DNA of 64,000 nucleotides from Oceanicaulis sp. MMSF_3324 (lineage in GTDB: Bacteria > Pseudomonadota > Alphaproteobacteria > Caulobacterales > Maricaulaceae), in the NCBI RefSeq assembly GCF_030733545.1, contig NZ_JASHIU010000006.1, forward strand, positions 1 to 64,000. The letters run 5' to 3'. Position 1 is the first letter of the stretch, and each line of letters starts with the position of its first letter. A program made the position numbers and the translations under genes. Positions 26,161-38,071 of the stretch are shown here, piece after piece. The notes under the pieces are model-generated. The model had not been told where the DNA came from. It saw nothing but the letters and a program-made list of their open reading frames with translations, and made no database searches.

Positions 26161-26471
26161 TGCTTGAAATCGGATTGGGTCATTATCTCGCCCTGGCGGC
26201 GATCCTGTTCACCATCGGCGTGTTCGGGATCTTCGTGAACCGCAAGAACGTCATCATCCTCCTGATGTCGATCGAGCTCATTCTCTTGTCGGTGAACATC
26301 AACATGGTCGCTTTCTCCGCCCATCTCGGAGACCTCACCGGCCAGGTGTTCGCCATGTTCATCCTGACCGTCGCTGCGGCTGAAGCGGCCGTCGGTCTCG
26401 CCATCCTCGTCGTCTTCTTCCGCAACCGCGGCGACATCGCGGTTGACGACGTCAACCTGATGAAGGGCTAG
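26160..26471 (+). CDS. nuoK: NADH-quinone oxidoreductase subunit K
   Basis: A 103-residue three-helix subunit with buried Glu residues in [17 protein letters not shown] and [20 protein letters not shown], part of the proton path linking the quinone site to the antiporter-like subunits. Length and motifs are standard. Confidence 0.97.
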   Translation: MLEIGLGHYLALAAILFTIGVFGIFVNRKNVIILLMSIELILLSVNINMVAFSAHLGDLTGQVFAMFILTVAAAEAAVGLAILVVFFRNRGDIAVDDVNLMKG

Positions 26472-26480
26472 CGCACGGTC

Positions 26481-28619
26481 ATGGCTTATATCGTCGTCTT
26501 CGCCCCGCTTCTGGCTGCCGCCATCGCCGGTCTGCTGCAAAAGCAGATCGGGGATCGTCTGGCCCAGATCATCACCACCGGCGCCACCATCGCCGCTGCA
26601 TTGTGCTCCGTCGCGATCTTCTTTGACGTGACGGTAGGCGGCAATGCGCGCACCATCGAGCTGGCGCAATGGATGGCGGTGGGCAATTTCGAGATCAACT
26701 GGGCGATCCGCCTGGACACCCTGTCAGCGGTCATGCTGGTCGTGATCACCTCGGTGTCCTCGCTGGTGCACGTCTATTCGTGGGGCTACATGTCCCATGA
26801 TCCGCACCGGGCCCGGTTCTTCGCCTATCTGTCGCTCTTCACCTTTGCGATGTTGTCGCTGGTGACTGCGGACAATTTCATCCAGATGTTCTTCGGCTGG
26901 GAAGGCGTGGGGCTGGCCTCCTACCTGCTCATCGGCTTCTGGTACCAGAAAGACAGCGCCACCAGCGCCGCCATCAAGGCGTTCGTGACCAACCGCGTAG
27001 GCGATTTCGGTCTCGCGCTCGGCATCATGGCCATCTATCTGGTGTTCGGCTCGCTGCAGTTTGACGAAGTCTTCGCCCAGGTTCCGGCCATGGCGGAGGA
27101 AACGATCGGCTTCTTCGGCGTCAACTTCCAGGCGCTCGAACTGATCGCCTTCCTGCTGTTCATTGGCGCCATGGGCAAATCGGCCCAGTTCTTCCTGCAC
27201 GTCTGGCTGCCGGACGCGATGGAAGGCCCGACGCCGGTGTCCGCCCTGATCCACGCCGCCACCATGGTGACCGCCGGCGTATTCCTGGTGTGCCGCGCGC
27301 ACGGCATTTTCGAGCTCGCGCCCAACACCTCGGCCTTCATCACCTTTATCGGCGCGACGACGGCTTTGTTCGCCGCAACCGTGGGGCTGGCGCAGAACGA
27401 CATCAAGCGCGTGATCGCCTACTCCACCTGTTCGCAGCTGGGCTACATGTTCTTCGCGGCGGGCCTTGGCCTCTATTCCGCAGCCATGTTCCACCTGTTC
27501 ACACACGCCTTCTTCAAGGCGCTGCTGTTCCTGGGCGCAGGCTCGGTCATTCACGGCCTGCATGAAGAGCAGGACATGCGCAATATGGGCGGCATCTACA
27601 AGCTGCTGCCGATCACCTGGATCATGATGATCATCGGCACGCTGGCCCTGACCGGCGTGGGCATTCCGCTGCTGGGCATCGGTTTTGCGGGCTTCTACTC
27701 GAAGGACATGATCATCGAGGAAGCCTTCATGATGGGCCAGGACGGCGTCGCCTTCGGCATGTTCGCCTTCTGGATTGGCGTGATCGCAGCGGGTCTGACC
27801 AGCTTCTATTCCTGGCGTCTGATCTTCATGACCTTCCATGGCAAGCATCGGGGCGAGCCTGAAGTGCTCAAGCACGCCCATGAGAGCGGCCCGGTCATGA
27901 TCATCCCGCTGGTCTTTCTGGCCGTGGGCGCGCTGTTCGCCGGCGCGGCGTTCAAGTCGGACTTCGTGGGCAAGGGCGCACTGACCTTCTGGGAAGAAAG
28001 CCTGCCGCCCGGACCGTACGCCGTCGGCAATTACGGTCATCTGGTCGAGGACTATGGCCAGTCACACGCTGATGAGCATGGCGTCGAGTTGAGCGAGGCG
28101 GAATCCGCGTCGCTGGAAGCGGCCATGTCCGAAGACGAAGCGGCTGCGGCCCAAGACCATGCTGTTGAAGCCGCCCATGGCGATGATCATGGCGAAGGCG
28201 CAGACGGTGAGCATCATGGCCACCATCCGCCGACCTGGGTGCTGTTCAGCCCGTTCGCGGTGACGCTGTTCGGCTTCGTGCTCGCCTGGTACTTCTACAT
28301 GGCCAATCCGGAGCTGCCGCGTCGCATTGCGGCGAACAACGGCCCGCTGCATCGCTTCCTGTCCAACAAGTGGTATGTGGATGAAATCTACAACGCCACC
28401 TTCGTTCGGGCGACGCGCGTGCTGGGTGACGTGTTCTGGAAGTTCGGCGACCAGAAGGTCATTGACGGGCTGGGCCCGAACGGCATCGCCGCCACGGCGC
28501 TGTCCTCGGCTCGCCGCATCGCCAAGCTGCAGAGCGGCTATCTCTATCACTATGCATTCGTGATGCTCATCGGGGTCCTCGGACTGGCCCTGTGGCTGAT
28601 CGCTGGCGCTGGAGCGTAG
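26481..28619 (+). CDS. nuoL: NADH-quinone oxidoreductase subunit L with His-rich loop
   Basis: A 712-residue antiporter-like proton pump, the distal subunit of the membrane arm. It has the signature helices (FFGWEGVGLASYLLIGFWY, and DAMEGPTPVSALIHAATMVTAG) and the long lateral helix at the C-terminus. Between about residues 520 and 580 there is an acidic, histidine-rich cytosolic or periplasmic loop (for example HGDDHGEGADGEHHGHH) just before the penultimate hydrophobic segment. Such a loop might bind metal, but that is inference. Confidence 0.96.
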   Translation: MAYIVVFAPLLAAAIAGLLQKQIGDRLAQIITTGATIAAALCSVAIFFDVTVGGNARTIELAQWMAVGNFEINWAIRLDTLSAVMLVVITSVSSLVHVYSWGYMSHDPHRARFFAYLSLFTFAMLSLVTADNFIQMFFGWEGVGLASYLLIGFWYQKDSATSAAIKAFVTNRVGDFGLALGIMAIYLVFGSLQFDEVFAQVPAMAEETIGFFGVNFQALELIAFLLFIGAMGKSAQFFLHVWLPDAMEGPTPVSALIHAATMVTAGVFLVCRAHGIFELAPNTSAFITFIGATTALFAATVGLAQNDIKRVIAYSTCSQLGYMFFAAGLGLYSAAMFHLFTHAFFKALLFLGAGSVIHGLHEEQDMRNMGGIYKLLPITWIMMIIGTLALTGVGIPLLGIGFAGFYSKDMIIEEAFMMGQDGVAFGMFAFWIGVIAAGLTSFYSWRLIFMTFHGKHRGEPEVLKHAHESGPVMIIPLVFLAVGALFAGAAFKSDFVGKGALTFWEESLPPGPYAVGNYGHLVEDYGQSHADEHGVELSEAESASLEAAMSEDEAAAAQDHAVEAAHGDDHGEGADGEHHGHHPPTWVLFSPFAVTLFGFVLAWYFYMANPELPRRIAANNGPLHRFLSNKWYVDEIYNATFVRATRVLGDVFWKFGDQKVIDGLGPNGIAATALSSARRIAKLQSGYLYHYAFVMLIGVLGLALWLIAGAGA

Positions 28620-28625
28620 GGTCTC

Positions 28626-30176
<1,551 letters not shown>

Positions 30177-30188
30177 CAAGGACAGGAC

Positions 30189-31640
30189 ATGACTGTTTCG
30201 ACGCTGCTCGCTGACCTTCAACTGCTGACACCGGAGCTTGTGCTCGCCGTCGGCGCCATGGCGCTTTTGCTGATCGGGGTGTACACCAAGGGCGAGGCCA
30301 AGGCGGCCCAACGCATCATGACGCTGGCGACCGCGCTTCTGGTGGTCACCGCCGGTCTGTCGGTCTGGATGGCGCAAGGGCCGGGCGGAACCGCCTTCCA
30401 CGGCGCTTTCGTGCTCGATTCCTTCGCCATGTACGCCAAGACGGTCGTCTATCTCGCCGGCGCCGTGGCGCTGGTGCTGGCCGGCCAGTATCTGCGTGCG
30501 GAACAGCTGGCCCGTTTCGAATACCCGGTGCTTGTGACGCTCGCCGTGCTCGGCATGAGCTTCATGGTGTCCGCGAATGACCTGATCACCCTCTATCTGG
30601 GTCTCGAACTGCAATCGCTGGCGCTATACGTGCTGGCGGCGTTCAACCGGGACTCCCTGCGGGCGTCCGAGGCGGGCCTGAAATACTTCGTGCTGGGCGC
30701 GCTCAGCTCGGGCCTGCTGCTGTATGGCGCGTCGCTGGTCTACGGCTTCTCCGGCTCCACCAGCTTTGACGCCATTGCGGTCGCTGCGGCTGAAGGCTCC
30801 CAGAATCTGGGCCTGGTCTTCGGGCTCGTCTTCGTGGTCGCGGGGCTGGCGTTCAAGATTTCCGCCGCGCCGTTCCACATGTGGACCCCGGACGTTTATG
30901 AAGGCGCGCCCACGCCGGTCGCGGCCTTCTTCGCCACGGCGCCCAAGCTGGCCGCCATGGTGCTGCTGGCGCGGGTGCTCATGGAGCCGTTCGGCCCCAT
31001 GACCGAGCAATGGCAGCAAATCACCATGGTGATGGCGGTGCTGTCGATGGCGTTCGGCTCCTTCGGCGCGCTGATGCAATCGAACATCAAGCGCCTGATG
31101 GGCTACTCCTCCATTGGCAATATGGGCTATGTGCTGGTGGGCCTGTCGGCTGGCACCGCGCTCGGCCTGTGGTCGGTCCTGTTCTACATGACGCTTTATG
31201 TGATCGGCGTCGCCGGCGCATTCGCCGTCATCCTGTCCATGCGTCGGTCCGAAGGCATGGTCGAGCGGATCGAGGATCTCGCCGGCCTGTCCCAGACCCG
31301 TCCGGCGCTCGCCTGGTCGATGACCGCGCTGATGTTCTCCATTGGCGGCATGCCTTTCATGATCGGCTTCTTCGGCAAGCTTTTCGTGTTCTATGCCGCC
31401 GTACAGGCGGGCCTCATCTGGCTGGTCATCCTGGCGGTGATCTTCTCCACCATCTCGATCGCCTACTATCTGCGCGTCATCAAGGTGATCTGGTTTGATG
31501 AGCCGAGCGGCGACTTCCTGCCGGCGCCCACGGGCGCAGCGATCATTTCCCGCATTGCGGCCTTGATCGCGGTCTCCATGCCGGTCGTGGGCATCATCAT
31601 CGCCCTTGTGGTGAACGCCGGGGCGGGCATTGGCGGCTAG
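30189..31640 (+). CDS. nuoN: NADH-quinone oxidoreductase subunit N
   Basis: A 483-residue antiporter-like subunit, the third proton pump of the membrane arm. LYLGLELQSLALYVLAAF, FKISAAPFHMWTPDVYEGAPTPVAAFFATAPK and QSNIKRLMGYSSIGNMGY are family hallmarks. Last nuo gene; its end overlaps the start of the biotin ligase gene by 11 nt, so transcription probably continues. Confidence 0.97.
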   Translation: MTVSTLLADLQLLTPELVLAVGAMALLLIGVYTKGEAKAAQRIMTLATALLVVTAGLSVWMAQGPGGTAFHGAFVLDSFAMYAKTVVYLAGAVALVLAGQYLRAEQLARFEYPVLVTLAVLGMSFMVSANDLITLYLGLELQSLALYVLAAFNRDSLRASEAGLKYFVLGALSSGLLLYGASLVYGFSGSTSFDAIAVAAAEGSQNLGLVFGLVFVVAGLAFKISAAPFHMWTPDVYEGAPTPVAAFFATAPKLAAMVLLARVLMEPFGPMTEQWQQITMVMAVLSMAFGSFGALMQSNIKRLMGYSSIGNMGYVLVGLSAGTALGLWSVLFYMTLYVIGVAGAFAVILSMRRSEGMVERIEDLAGLSQTRPALAWSMTALMFSIGGMPFMIGFFGKLFVFYAAVQAGLIWLVILAVIFSTISIAYYLRVIKVIWFDEPSGDFLPAPTGAAIISRIAALIAVSMPVVGIIIALVVNAGAGIGG

Positions 31641-32379
31641 CACGCCGGACCTGCCCATCGCGTATTATGACACGCTGGACTCCACCAATGAGGAGGCCAA
31701 GCGTCAGGCTCTTGCGGGCGCAACCGGTCCGAAATGGATCGTTGCGCGCCGCCAGAGCAGCGGTCGCGGCCGACGCGGGCGACCCTGGGCTTCGAAGACC
31801 GGCAATCTCTTCACCACAGGCTTGTACCGGCTTGATTGCGATCCGGCCCGAGCCGCCCAGCTCTCCTTCGCGGCGGCGCTGGCGGTGGGTGATGTGTGCG
31901 CCAGCGTCCTCGATCCCGAGCGCGTACGCCTGAAATGGCCCAATGACGTTCTGGTGGAAGGGCGCAAGATCAGCGGCATCTTGCTGGAATCCGGTCAGCA
32001 CGCTCGCGGTGGGTTGTGGCTGGCGATTGGAATAGGCGTCAATCTGGCCCATCACCCCGAAGATTCTGAACGCCCCGCGACTGATCTGCGAGCTCAGGGT
32101 GGAGAGATCGCGGTGGACGCCGCCGCCGAGCGCCTGTCCCGACGGTTCGACCATTGGCTCAATCGCTGGGCGCAGGACGGGTTCAACCCGATCCGCGAAG
32201 CCTGGCTGTCCCGCGTGCACGGCCTGGGAGAGCGCTGCGTTGTCCGACTGGATCACGAGACTCTGGAAGGCGTGTTCGCCGATCTGGGACCGGATGGCTC
32301 TCTGCGTCTTGATTTGAAAGATGGCGGACGGCGCTTTATTTCCGCGGGTGATGTGTTTTTCCCCGGCGCCTCGTCCTGA
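31630..32379 (+). CDS. birA: Biotin-[acetyl-CoA-carboxylase] ligase, without HTH
   Basis: A 249-residue ligase beginning at a TTG that overlaps the nuoN end. Motifs: [25 protein letters not shown] (biotinyl-AMP loop), [21 protein letters not shown] and [10 protein letters not shown]. It attaches biotin to the carboxylase carrier domain. There is no N-terminal winged helix, so it should not be the biotin-operon repressor found in E. coli. The C-terminal SH3-like domain is present. Confidence 0.93.
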   Translation: MAASTPDLPIAYYDTLDSTNEEAKRQALAGATGPKWIVARRQSSGRGRRGRPWASKTGNLFTTGLYRLDCDPARAAQLSFAAALAVGDVCASVLDPERVRLKWPNDVLVEGRKISGILLESGQHARGGLWLAIGIGVNLAHHPEDSERPATDLRAQGGEIAVDAAAERLSRRFDHWLNRWAQDGFNPIREAWLSRVHGLGERCVVRLDHETLEGVFADLGPDGSLRLDLKDGGRRFISAGDVFFPGASS

Positions 32380-32402
32380 CGCGCCGCCTCCTGGAGCCCG
32401 AC

Positions 32403-33197
32403 ATGCTTCTCGCGATTGATTGCGGCAACACCAACACCCTGTTCGCGGTGCATGACGGCGCGGGCTGGCGCGCGCAATGGCGCACCGCCACCTATTCCAC
32501 ACGCACAGCCGACGAGTATGCAGTCTGGTTGCAGCAACTGCTTCAGCTTCAGGGGCTTAGCCTGGAAGACTTGAAGGGGTGCGTGATCTCTTCCGTGGTG
32601 CCGCAATCGCTGTTCAACCTGCGCAATCTGGCGCGGCGCTATATCGGCTCGGAGCCGGTCGTGGTGGGGGATGCGCATGTGGACCTGGGCGTGGGGGTGA
32701 ACCTGCCGCGCCCCGAAGAGGCGGGCGCAGACCGTCTGGTGAACGCGCTTGGCGGCCGCGTCGTCTATGACGGGGCCATGATCATCGTGGACTCCGGCAC
32801 CGCCACCACCTTCGACGTCGTCTCAGCGGACGGCGATTTTGAAGGCGGCATCATCGCGCCGGGCATCAATCTGTCCATGCAGGCGCTGCACCAGGCAGCC
32901 GCCCGGCTGCCGCGCATCGCCATCGAGAAACCTCAACGGGTTATGGGCACTGATACCGTCGGCGCCATGCAATCGGGCGTGTTCTGGGGCTATGTCGATC
33001 TCATCGACGGGCTTGTGACGCGGCTCAAAGACGAGTACGGCCAGCCTATGACTGTTATTGCAACTGGCGGCGTCGTCTCCCTGTTCGAGGGAGCGGCCCG
33101 GACCATCGACCATTATGATCCCGACCTGACCATGCGGGGGCTCCTGGAAATCTGGAAACGCAATGCGCCTCAGGGCGAAGGGGCGTCTGCATCATGA
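32403..33197 (+). CDS. coaX: Type III pantothenate kinase
   Basis: A 264-residue ASKHA-fold kinase with the phosphate-binding [15 protein letters not shown] at the N-terminus, [11 protein letters not shown], and [15 protein letters not shown] with the catalytic Asp. It phosphorylates pantothenate, the first step to coenzyme A. GGAG precedes the ATG, and the stop overlaps the RNase J start by 4 nt. Confidence 0.95.
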   Translation: MLLAIDCGNTNTLFAVHDGAGWRAQWRTATYSTRTADEYAVWLQQLLQLQGLSLEDLKGCVISSVVPQSLFNLRNLARRYIGSEPVVVGDAHVDLGVGVNLPRPEEAGADRLVNALGGRVVYDGAMIIVDSGTATTFDVVSADGDFEGGIIAPGINLSMQALHQAAARLPRIAIEKPQRVMGTDTVGAMQSGVFWGYVDLIDGLVTRLKDEYGQPMTVIATGGVVSLFEGAARTIDHYDPDLTMRGLLEIWKRNAPQGEGASAS

Positions 33198-34864
33198 GCC
33201 AGGACGACAACGCGCTGTATTTCGTACCGCTCGGCGGTTCGGGTGAAATCGGGATGAACCTGAACCTGTACGGGTTCGGACCCGAGGAAGACCGCAAATG
33301 GATCATCGTCGATTGCGGCGTGACCTTTGGCGATCTGACGACTCCGGGCGTCGATATCATCACCCCGGACCCGCGCTTCATCGTTGAGCGCAAGCACCAG
33401 CTTCTGGGCATTGTGCTGACCCACGCCCACGAGGACCATATGGGCGCGGTGGCGCATCTGTGGCGAGAGCTGGAGTGTCCGATCTACGCCACGCCGTTTA
33501 CGGCCTGGCTGATGCGGGACCGTCTGGCCGAGCACGGCCTGCTGGGCGAGGCGGTGCTGCACGAGATCGGCCTGCATTCACGGTTCGAGCTGGGCCCGTT
33601 CGACATGCAGCTTGTTACGCTGACCCACTCCATCCCCGAACCCAACGGGCTGATCATCCGCACCCCGGTCGGCACAGTTCTGCATACCGGGGACTGGAAG
33701 ATCGACCCCGACCCGCTGATTGGCAAGTCCACCGATGTCGCCGCTCTGGAAGCGGCGGGCGAGGAAGGCGTGATGGCGATGGTGTGTGACAGCACCAATG
33801 TCTTCACCGAAGGCGAATCCGGGTCTGAATCCGATGTGCGCGACAATCTGATCGAGCTCGTGGGCCAGCAGGAAGGCCGCGTCGCCATCGCCGCTTTTGC
33901 GTCCAATGTCGCCCGGCTCGAGACCGCGATCCGTGCGGGTGAAGCCAATGGGCGCCGCGTCTGTCTTGTGGGGCGCTCCATGCACCGCATGACCCAGGCG
34001 GCGAAAGCGGTGGGGCTTCTCGCCGATTGCCAGCCCTTCATCGAGGAAGAGGAAATCGGCTATTTCCCGCCCGACAAGGTGCTGTTGTTGTGCACCGGTT
34101 CGCAGGGCGAGCCGCGGGCGGCCCTGTCGCGCATCGCCGAGGGCTCCCATCGCAATGTCACCCTGAACAAGGGCGACAGCGTGATTTTCTCCTCCCGGAT
34201 CATTCCGGGCAATGAGCGCGGCATCTTTGATCTGATGAACAAGCTGGCCGAGCGCGGCGTGGACATCATCACCGAGCGCGACGAGCATATTCACGTCTCC
34301 GGCCATCCGTGCCGTGACGAGCTGCGTCAGATGTACGCCTGGGCCAAGCCCAAGACCGCGATCCCGGTCCATGGCGAGTATCGCCATCTGGTGGAGCACG
34401 CCGAGCTGGCGCGCGAGCTTCAGGTGCCCAACGCCATTGTGCCGCGCAATGGCTCCATTATCCGCATCACCCAGGACGGCGCGTCGATTGTCGACGAAGC
34501 GCCGGCGGGGCGGCTCCATGTGGATGGCAATTTCATCGTTCCAGCCGATGCCGAGTCCATCAAGGAACGCCGACGCATGGCCTATAACGGGCATCTGACG
34601 GTGGCCGCCGTGCTGGCGGACGGCAATCTGGTGTCGGGGATCGACGTGCGCGCCATGGGTGTGGCGTCGACCTATCAATATGATCTCGATGACTTCCTGG
34701 ATGATCTGGCGGATGCTGCGGAGGCCGCGTTCAAGCGCCTGGATCGTCGTGATCGTCGTGATGCGGGCGCGGTGGAAGAAGCCATTCGCCGGGGCGTGCG
34801 GCGCGAGGCCAGTCGCATCTGGGGCAAGAAACCCCATGTGGAAGCCATCATTCTGACCGTTTGA
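33194..34864 (+). CDS. rnj: Ribonuclease J
   Basis: A 556-residue beta-CASP metallo-beta-lactamase enzyme. The metal-binding motif HAHEDH lies at residues 77-82. Later come HTGDWKID, the CDSTN segment, a CASP domain and the C-terminal HVSGHP and PVHGEYRHL. It is a 5'-exonuclease and endonuclease in RNA maturation and rRNA processing in alphaproteobacteria. It is coupled by a 4-nt overlap to coaX, a pairing seen in related genomes. Confidence 0.95.
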   Translation: MSQDDNALYFVPLGGSGEIGMNLNLYGFGPEEDRKWIIVDCGVTFGDLTTPGVDIITPDPRFIVERKHQLLGIVLTHAHEDHMGAVAHLWRELECPIYATPFTAWLMRDRLAEHGLLGEAVLHEIGLHSRFELGPFDMQLVTLTHSIPEPNGLIIRTPVGTVLHTGDWKIDPDPLIGKSTDVAALEAAGEEGVMAMVCDSTNVFTEGESGSESDVRDNLIELVGQQEGRVAIAAFASNVARLETAIRAGEANGRRVCLVGRSMHRMTQAAKAVGLLADCQPFIEEEEIGYFPPDKVLLLCTGSQGEPRAALSRIAEGSHRNVTLNKGDSVIFSSRIIPGNERGIFDLMNKLAERGVDIITERDEHIHVSGHPCRDELRQMYAWAKPKTAIPVHGEYRHLVEHAELARELQVPNAIVPRNGSIIRITQDGASIVDEAPAGRLHVDGNFIVPADAESIKERRRMAYNGHLTVAAVLADGNLVSGIDVRAMGVASTYQYDLDDFLDDLADAAEAAFKRLDRRDRRDAGAVEEAIRRGVRREASRIWGKKPHVEAIILTV

Positions 34865-34881
34865 TTTGGGGAGTGACCAAC

Positions 34882-35322
34882 ATGAAGCTCGGACGTTTGA
34901 ACCATGTGGGCGTGGCCACGCCGGATGTCGAAGCGGCGGCTCAGGTTTATGCCGACCTTTATGGCGTCACAGATCGCACCGAGGCCATGGATTTCCCGCA
35001 TCTGGGCGTGCGCGTGGTGTTCGTGACCCTGCCGAACATGCAGATCGAGCTGATCGAGCCCTTGGGGGACCAAAGCCCGATCCACAAATTCCTCGAGAAG
35101 AACCCCAAGGGCGGCCAGCACCACATGTGCTTTGAGGTGGCCGATATCGTCAAAGCCCGCGACGCTATGGTGGAGCGGGGCGCCAGCGTGCTGGGGACAG
35201 GCGAGCCCTATATCGGCGCTCATGGCGTGCCGGTGATTTTCGTTCACCCCAAGGATACCGGCGGCGTTCTGGTCGAGTTGATGCAGGACCCGGCGCTTTA
35301 CGAAGGCGAGGGCGGTCATTGA
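34882..35322 (+). CDS. mce: Methylmalonyl-CoA epimerase
   Basis: A 146-residue vicinal-oxygen-chelate (glyoxalase-fold) protein. The metal ligands come from LNHVGVATPD (His), MQIELIEPLG (Glu), HHMCFEVADI (His) and GGVLVELMQ (Glu). It interconverts the methylmalonyl-CoA epimers in propionyl-CoA breakdown. The ATG at 34882 is the natural start. It is followed by a TTGA overlap with the DUF1467 gene. Confidence 0.92.
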   Translation: MKLGRLNHVGVATPDVEAAAQVYADLYGVTDRTEAMDFPHLGVRVVFVTLPNMQIELIEPLGDQSPIHKFLEKNPKGGQHHMCFEVADIVKARDAMVERGASVLGTGEPYIGAHGVPVIFVHPKDTGGVLVELMQDPALYEGEGGH

Positions 35323-35675
35323 GACGATATGCGGAATACACCCTTCTGGGCTTCGTCTTCGTGGTCTGGATCGCGCAGGGCTTTCTGCCTGACCGCGGCG
35401 TGGGCATCGTCACCGGCGTCGTGATCTATCTCATTTCCTGGTGGATGCTGTTTCTGGGCTCGCTGCCGCTCAAGGTGCGCGGCCAGTTCGAGGATGGCGA
35501 CGTGGTTGAAGGCTCAGAGCCGGGCGCGCCGATCACGCCGCGCATCAAGGAAAAGATGTGGCTCGCCGCCGTACTCGCCGGCATGGTCTGGCTCGTCCTG
35601 TTCTGCATTCTCGAATTCGGACTGATCAGCCTGGATTCCATGCCTTGGGGCCCGACCTTCGTGGAGTACGGCTAA
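35319..35675 (+). CDS. DUF1467 family membrane protein
   Basis: A 118-residue protein with three hydrophobic segments (residues of about 7-22, 28-50 and 80-105). A polar loop holds FLGSLPLKVRGQFEDGDVVEGSEPGAP, the hallmark of the DUF1467 family, which has no known function. It starts at a TTG overlapping the mce stop. In alphaproteobacteria such genes commonly follow mce and precede proS; here a transporter gene on the opposite strand lies between, with stops overlapping by 4 nt. Confidence 0.88.
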   Translation: MRRYAEYTLLGFVFVVWIAQGFLPDRGVGIVTGVVIYLISWWMLFLGSLPLKVRGQFEDGDVVEGSEPGAPITPRIKEKMWLAAVLAGMVWLVLFCILEFGLISLDSMPWGPTFVEYG

Positions 35676-36613
35676 TCGGCGTCTGACGGGTCTTCCGACA
35701 TCGAGGCGTGTTCCCAGCTCATCAGCAGCACGCCGAGGAAGACGGTGAGAAAGCCCGCAAGATGGATCCAGCGGAACGCCTCGCCCAACAGAATGTAGGA
35801 CAGGACGAGCGCAGATACTGGCATGACGCCCATGAAGGCGGCGGCCGTCGAGCCTTCGGCCTTCTGAACGCCCGCGTACCAGAGCCAGCTGCCAAGTGCG
35901 AGGGTGCCGATCCCGTACCAGATCAGAGCGGTCCACACCCCGGCGTCAAACTCTGCGGGTGTGAAGCTGGACCATTGCCAGATCGCGAACGGGATGAAGA
36001 GCGGGATGGAGAGCGCCGAGGCGAGAAAGGTCACCAGTAGCGGGTCGATGGATTTGGTCAGGGTCTTGCCCACCAGCGTGTAGGTGCTCTCGCAACACAC
36101 TGCAGCAAAGACCAGGGCCCCGCCCAGCAACGCGCCTTCGGTTTCATTGAGCGATGCGCCCAGCTGCAGGATCAGCACACCCAGAACGGCGAGGGCGATA
36201 GCGGAGAATTTGCGCCAGCTGCCCTGTTCGCCCAGGAACATCATGGACGCCGCGGCCGTAACGGCGGGCGTCGTGCTCATCACGATCGCGCCCGTCACGC
36301 CAGATGCCAGGCGCATCCCGTACAACATGAAGGCGGAAAAGCCGACCATGCCGAACAAAGCAATCAGGCCGATGCGGATCCAGTCGCCCCGATTGATGCT
36401 GGTGATCTGGTCGCGCTTGAACCAGGCGGCCGGGGCCAGGAAGAGCGCGCCCAGCCCGACCCGGAACAGCGATGCGATAAAGACCGGGGCGGCCTGGGTG
36501 ACAATCTTGCTGACCGGCGTCGCCGAACCGAACATGGCCATGCCGGAAAACAGCCGAGCAATCGTCAGGCTTTTCGAACTGTTGGAATTGGCGGTCTCGG
36601 ATGGGTCGCTCAT
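35672..36613 (-). CDS. EamA/DMT-family transporter
   Basis: A 313-residue protein of ten hydrophobic helices made of two EamA repeats. Recognisable parts are FRVGLGALFLAPAAW, an ASGVTGAIVMSTTPAVTAAAS segment and the second repeat's WYGIGTLALGSWLWYAGVQ. Drug/metabolite transporters of this type export amino acids or small metabolites; the substrate is unpredictable. I choose the ATG at 36613 rather than an in-frame start at 36655; the ribosome binding site is weak for both. It is divergent from proS. Confidence 0.85.
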   Translation of the reverse strand: MSDPSETANSNSSKSLTIARLFSGMAMFGSATPVSKIVTQAAPVFIASLFRVGLGALFLAPAAWFKRDQITSINRGDWIRIGLIALFGMVGFSAFMLYGMRLASGVTGAIVMSTTPAVTAAASMMFLGEQGSWRKFSAIALAVLGVLILQLGASLNETEGALLGGALVFAAVCCESTYTLVGKTLTKSIDPLLVTFLASALSIPLFIPFAIWQWSSFTPAEFDAGVWTALIWYGIGTLALGSWLWYAGVQKAEGSTAAAFMGVMPVSALVLSYILLGEAFRWIHLAGFLTVFLGVLLMSWEHASMSEDPSDAD

Positions 36614-36742
36614 GAACGGGTCTCTGGGCTGAGCGTCATGTGAGTTCACCCGCACACGGCGCGCAGGGATGGCTTGTTCTTAGCCAACGCTAAGTCTAAT
36701 CGTGGGGTTCCGCAGTTTTTCATTTACGCCGGATTCTTCCCC

Positions 36743-38071
36743 ATGCGCCTGTCCCGCTTTTTTCTGCCCGTTCTGAAGGAAACCCCGTCCGACGCGCAGA
36801 TCGTCTCCCACCAGCTCATGTTGCGCGCCGGCATGATCCGCCAGGAAGCGGCGGGGATCTATGCCTGGCTGCCACTGGGTTTGCGGGTCCTGCGCAAGAT
36901 CGAAAAGATCGTGCGTGAAGAACAGGATCGCGCCGGCGCTGTCGAGCTGTTGATGCCGACGCTCCAGCCTGCGGATTTGTGGCGCGAGAGCGGCCGCTAT
37001 GATGATTACGGCAAGGAAATGCTGCGCATTGTCGATCGGCATGAGCGCGATCTTCTGTACGGACCGACCAATGAGGAGATGATCACGGAGATTTTCCGGG
37101 GTTATTGCCGCTCCTACAAGGACCTGCCGAAAATCCTCTATCACATCCAGTGGAAGTTCCGGGACGAGATCCGCCCCCGCTTCGGCGTCATGCGCGGTCG
37201 GGAATTCCTGATGAAGGATGCTTATTCCTTCGACCTGGATTATGAAAGTGCTGTAAAGGCTTACAACAAAATGTTTGTAGCCTACCTCAACACGTTTGCC
37301 CGCATGGGGCTCAAATCCGTGCCCATGCGGGCGGACACCGGCCCGATCGGCGGCAAGCTGTCTCACGAGTTCATCATCCTGGCCGAGACCGGTGAGAGCG
37401 AGGTGTTCTGCGACTCCCGCCTGGTGGACATGCCGGCGCCGGGCGAGGTCGATTTTGACGGCGATCTGCAGCCATTGGTCGACCAGCGCACCGCGCTGTA
37501 CGCCGCCACCGAGGAAATGCATGACGCCGCCCGGTTCGAATCCGAAGTGCCCGAAACGCGTCGTCTCTCCGCCCGCGGCATCGAAGTGGGCCACATCTTC
37601 AACTTCGGCACCAAGTACTCCGAACCGATGAAAGCGCTCGTCACCGGGCCGGACGGCAAGGATACGCCGGTTCATATGGGCTCTTACGGCGTGGGCGTGT
37701 CGCGCCTTCTGGGCGCGATCATTGAAGCCAGCCATGACGAGAACGGGGTGATCTGGCCAGAAGCCGTCGCGCCCTTTGGCGCAGGCGTGATCAATATGCG
37801 CGCCGGCGATGAAGCGTGTGATGCGGCCTCCGCCGATGTCTATGCGAAGCTCGACGCCGCCGGGCTCGAACCCTTCCTCGATGACACCAATGAGCGGGCG
37901 GGCGCCAAGTTCGCCACCATGGACCTGATCGGCGTGCCGTATCAGGTGGTCATTGGTCCGCGCGGCCTGAAGGAAGGCAAGGTCGAGGTGAAGATCCGCG
38001 CCAGCGGCGAACGCCATGAGCTGAGCCTGGAAGACGCCGTCAATCGCCTGGTGGAGGGTGCGTTCAAGTGA
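36743..38071 (+). CDS. proS: Prolyl-tRNA synthetase, short alphaproteobacterial type
   Basis: A 442-residue class II synthetase. Motif 2 lies around [31 protein letters not shown] and motif 3 at [16 protein letters not shown], with the anticodon-binding domain at the C-terminus. The roughly 180-residue INS editing domain of E. coli ProRS between motifs 2 and 3 is absent, as is usual in this class, so Ala-tRNA-Pro must be cleared in trans. The stop overlaps the lolC GTG start by 4 nt. Confidence 0.95.
   Translation: MRLSRFFLPVLKETPSDAQIVSHQLMLRAGMIRQEAAGIYAWLPLGLRVLRKIEKIVREEQDRAGAVELLMPTLQPADLWRESGRYDDYGKEMLRIVDRHERDLLYGPTNEEMITEIFRGYCRSYKDLPKILYHIQWKFRDEIRPRFGVMRGREFLMKDAYSFDLDYESAVKAYNKMFVAYLNTFARMGLKSVPMRADTGPIGGKLSHEFIILAETGESEVFCDSRLVDMPAPGEVDFDGDLQPLVDQRTALYAATEEMHDAARFESEVPETRRLSARGIEVGHIFNFGTKYSEPMKALVTGPDGKDTPVHMGSYGVGVSRLLGAIIEASHDENGVIWPEAVAPFGAGVINMRAGDEACDAASADVYAKLDAAGLEPFLDDTNERAGAKFATMDLIGVPYQVVIGPRGLKEGKVEVKIRASGERHELSLEDAVNRLVEGAFK

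Noticed and set aside
26724-28040. 438-codon minus-strand open frame opposite nuoL
   Set aside because: Composition (His/Gln/Glu/Arg-rich, no domain) and the intact nuoL on the other strand show it is a shadow.
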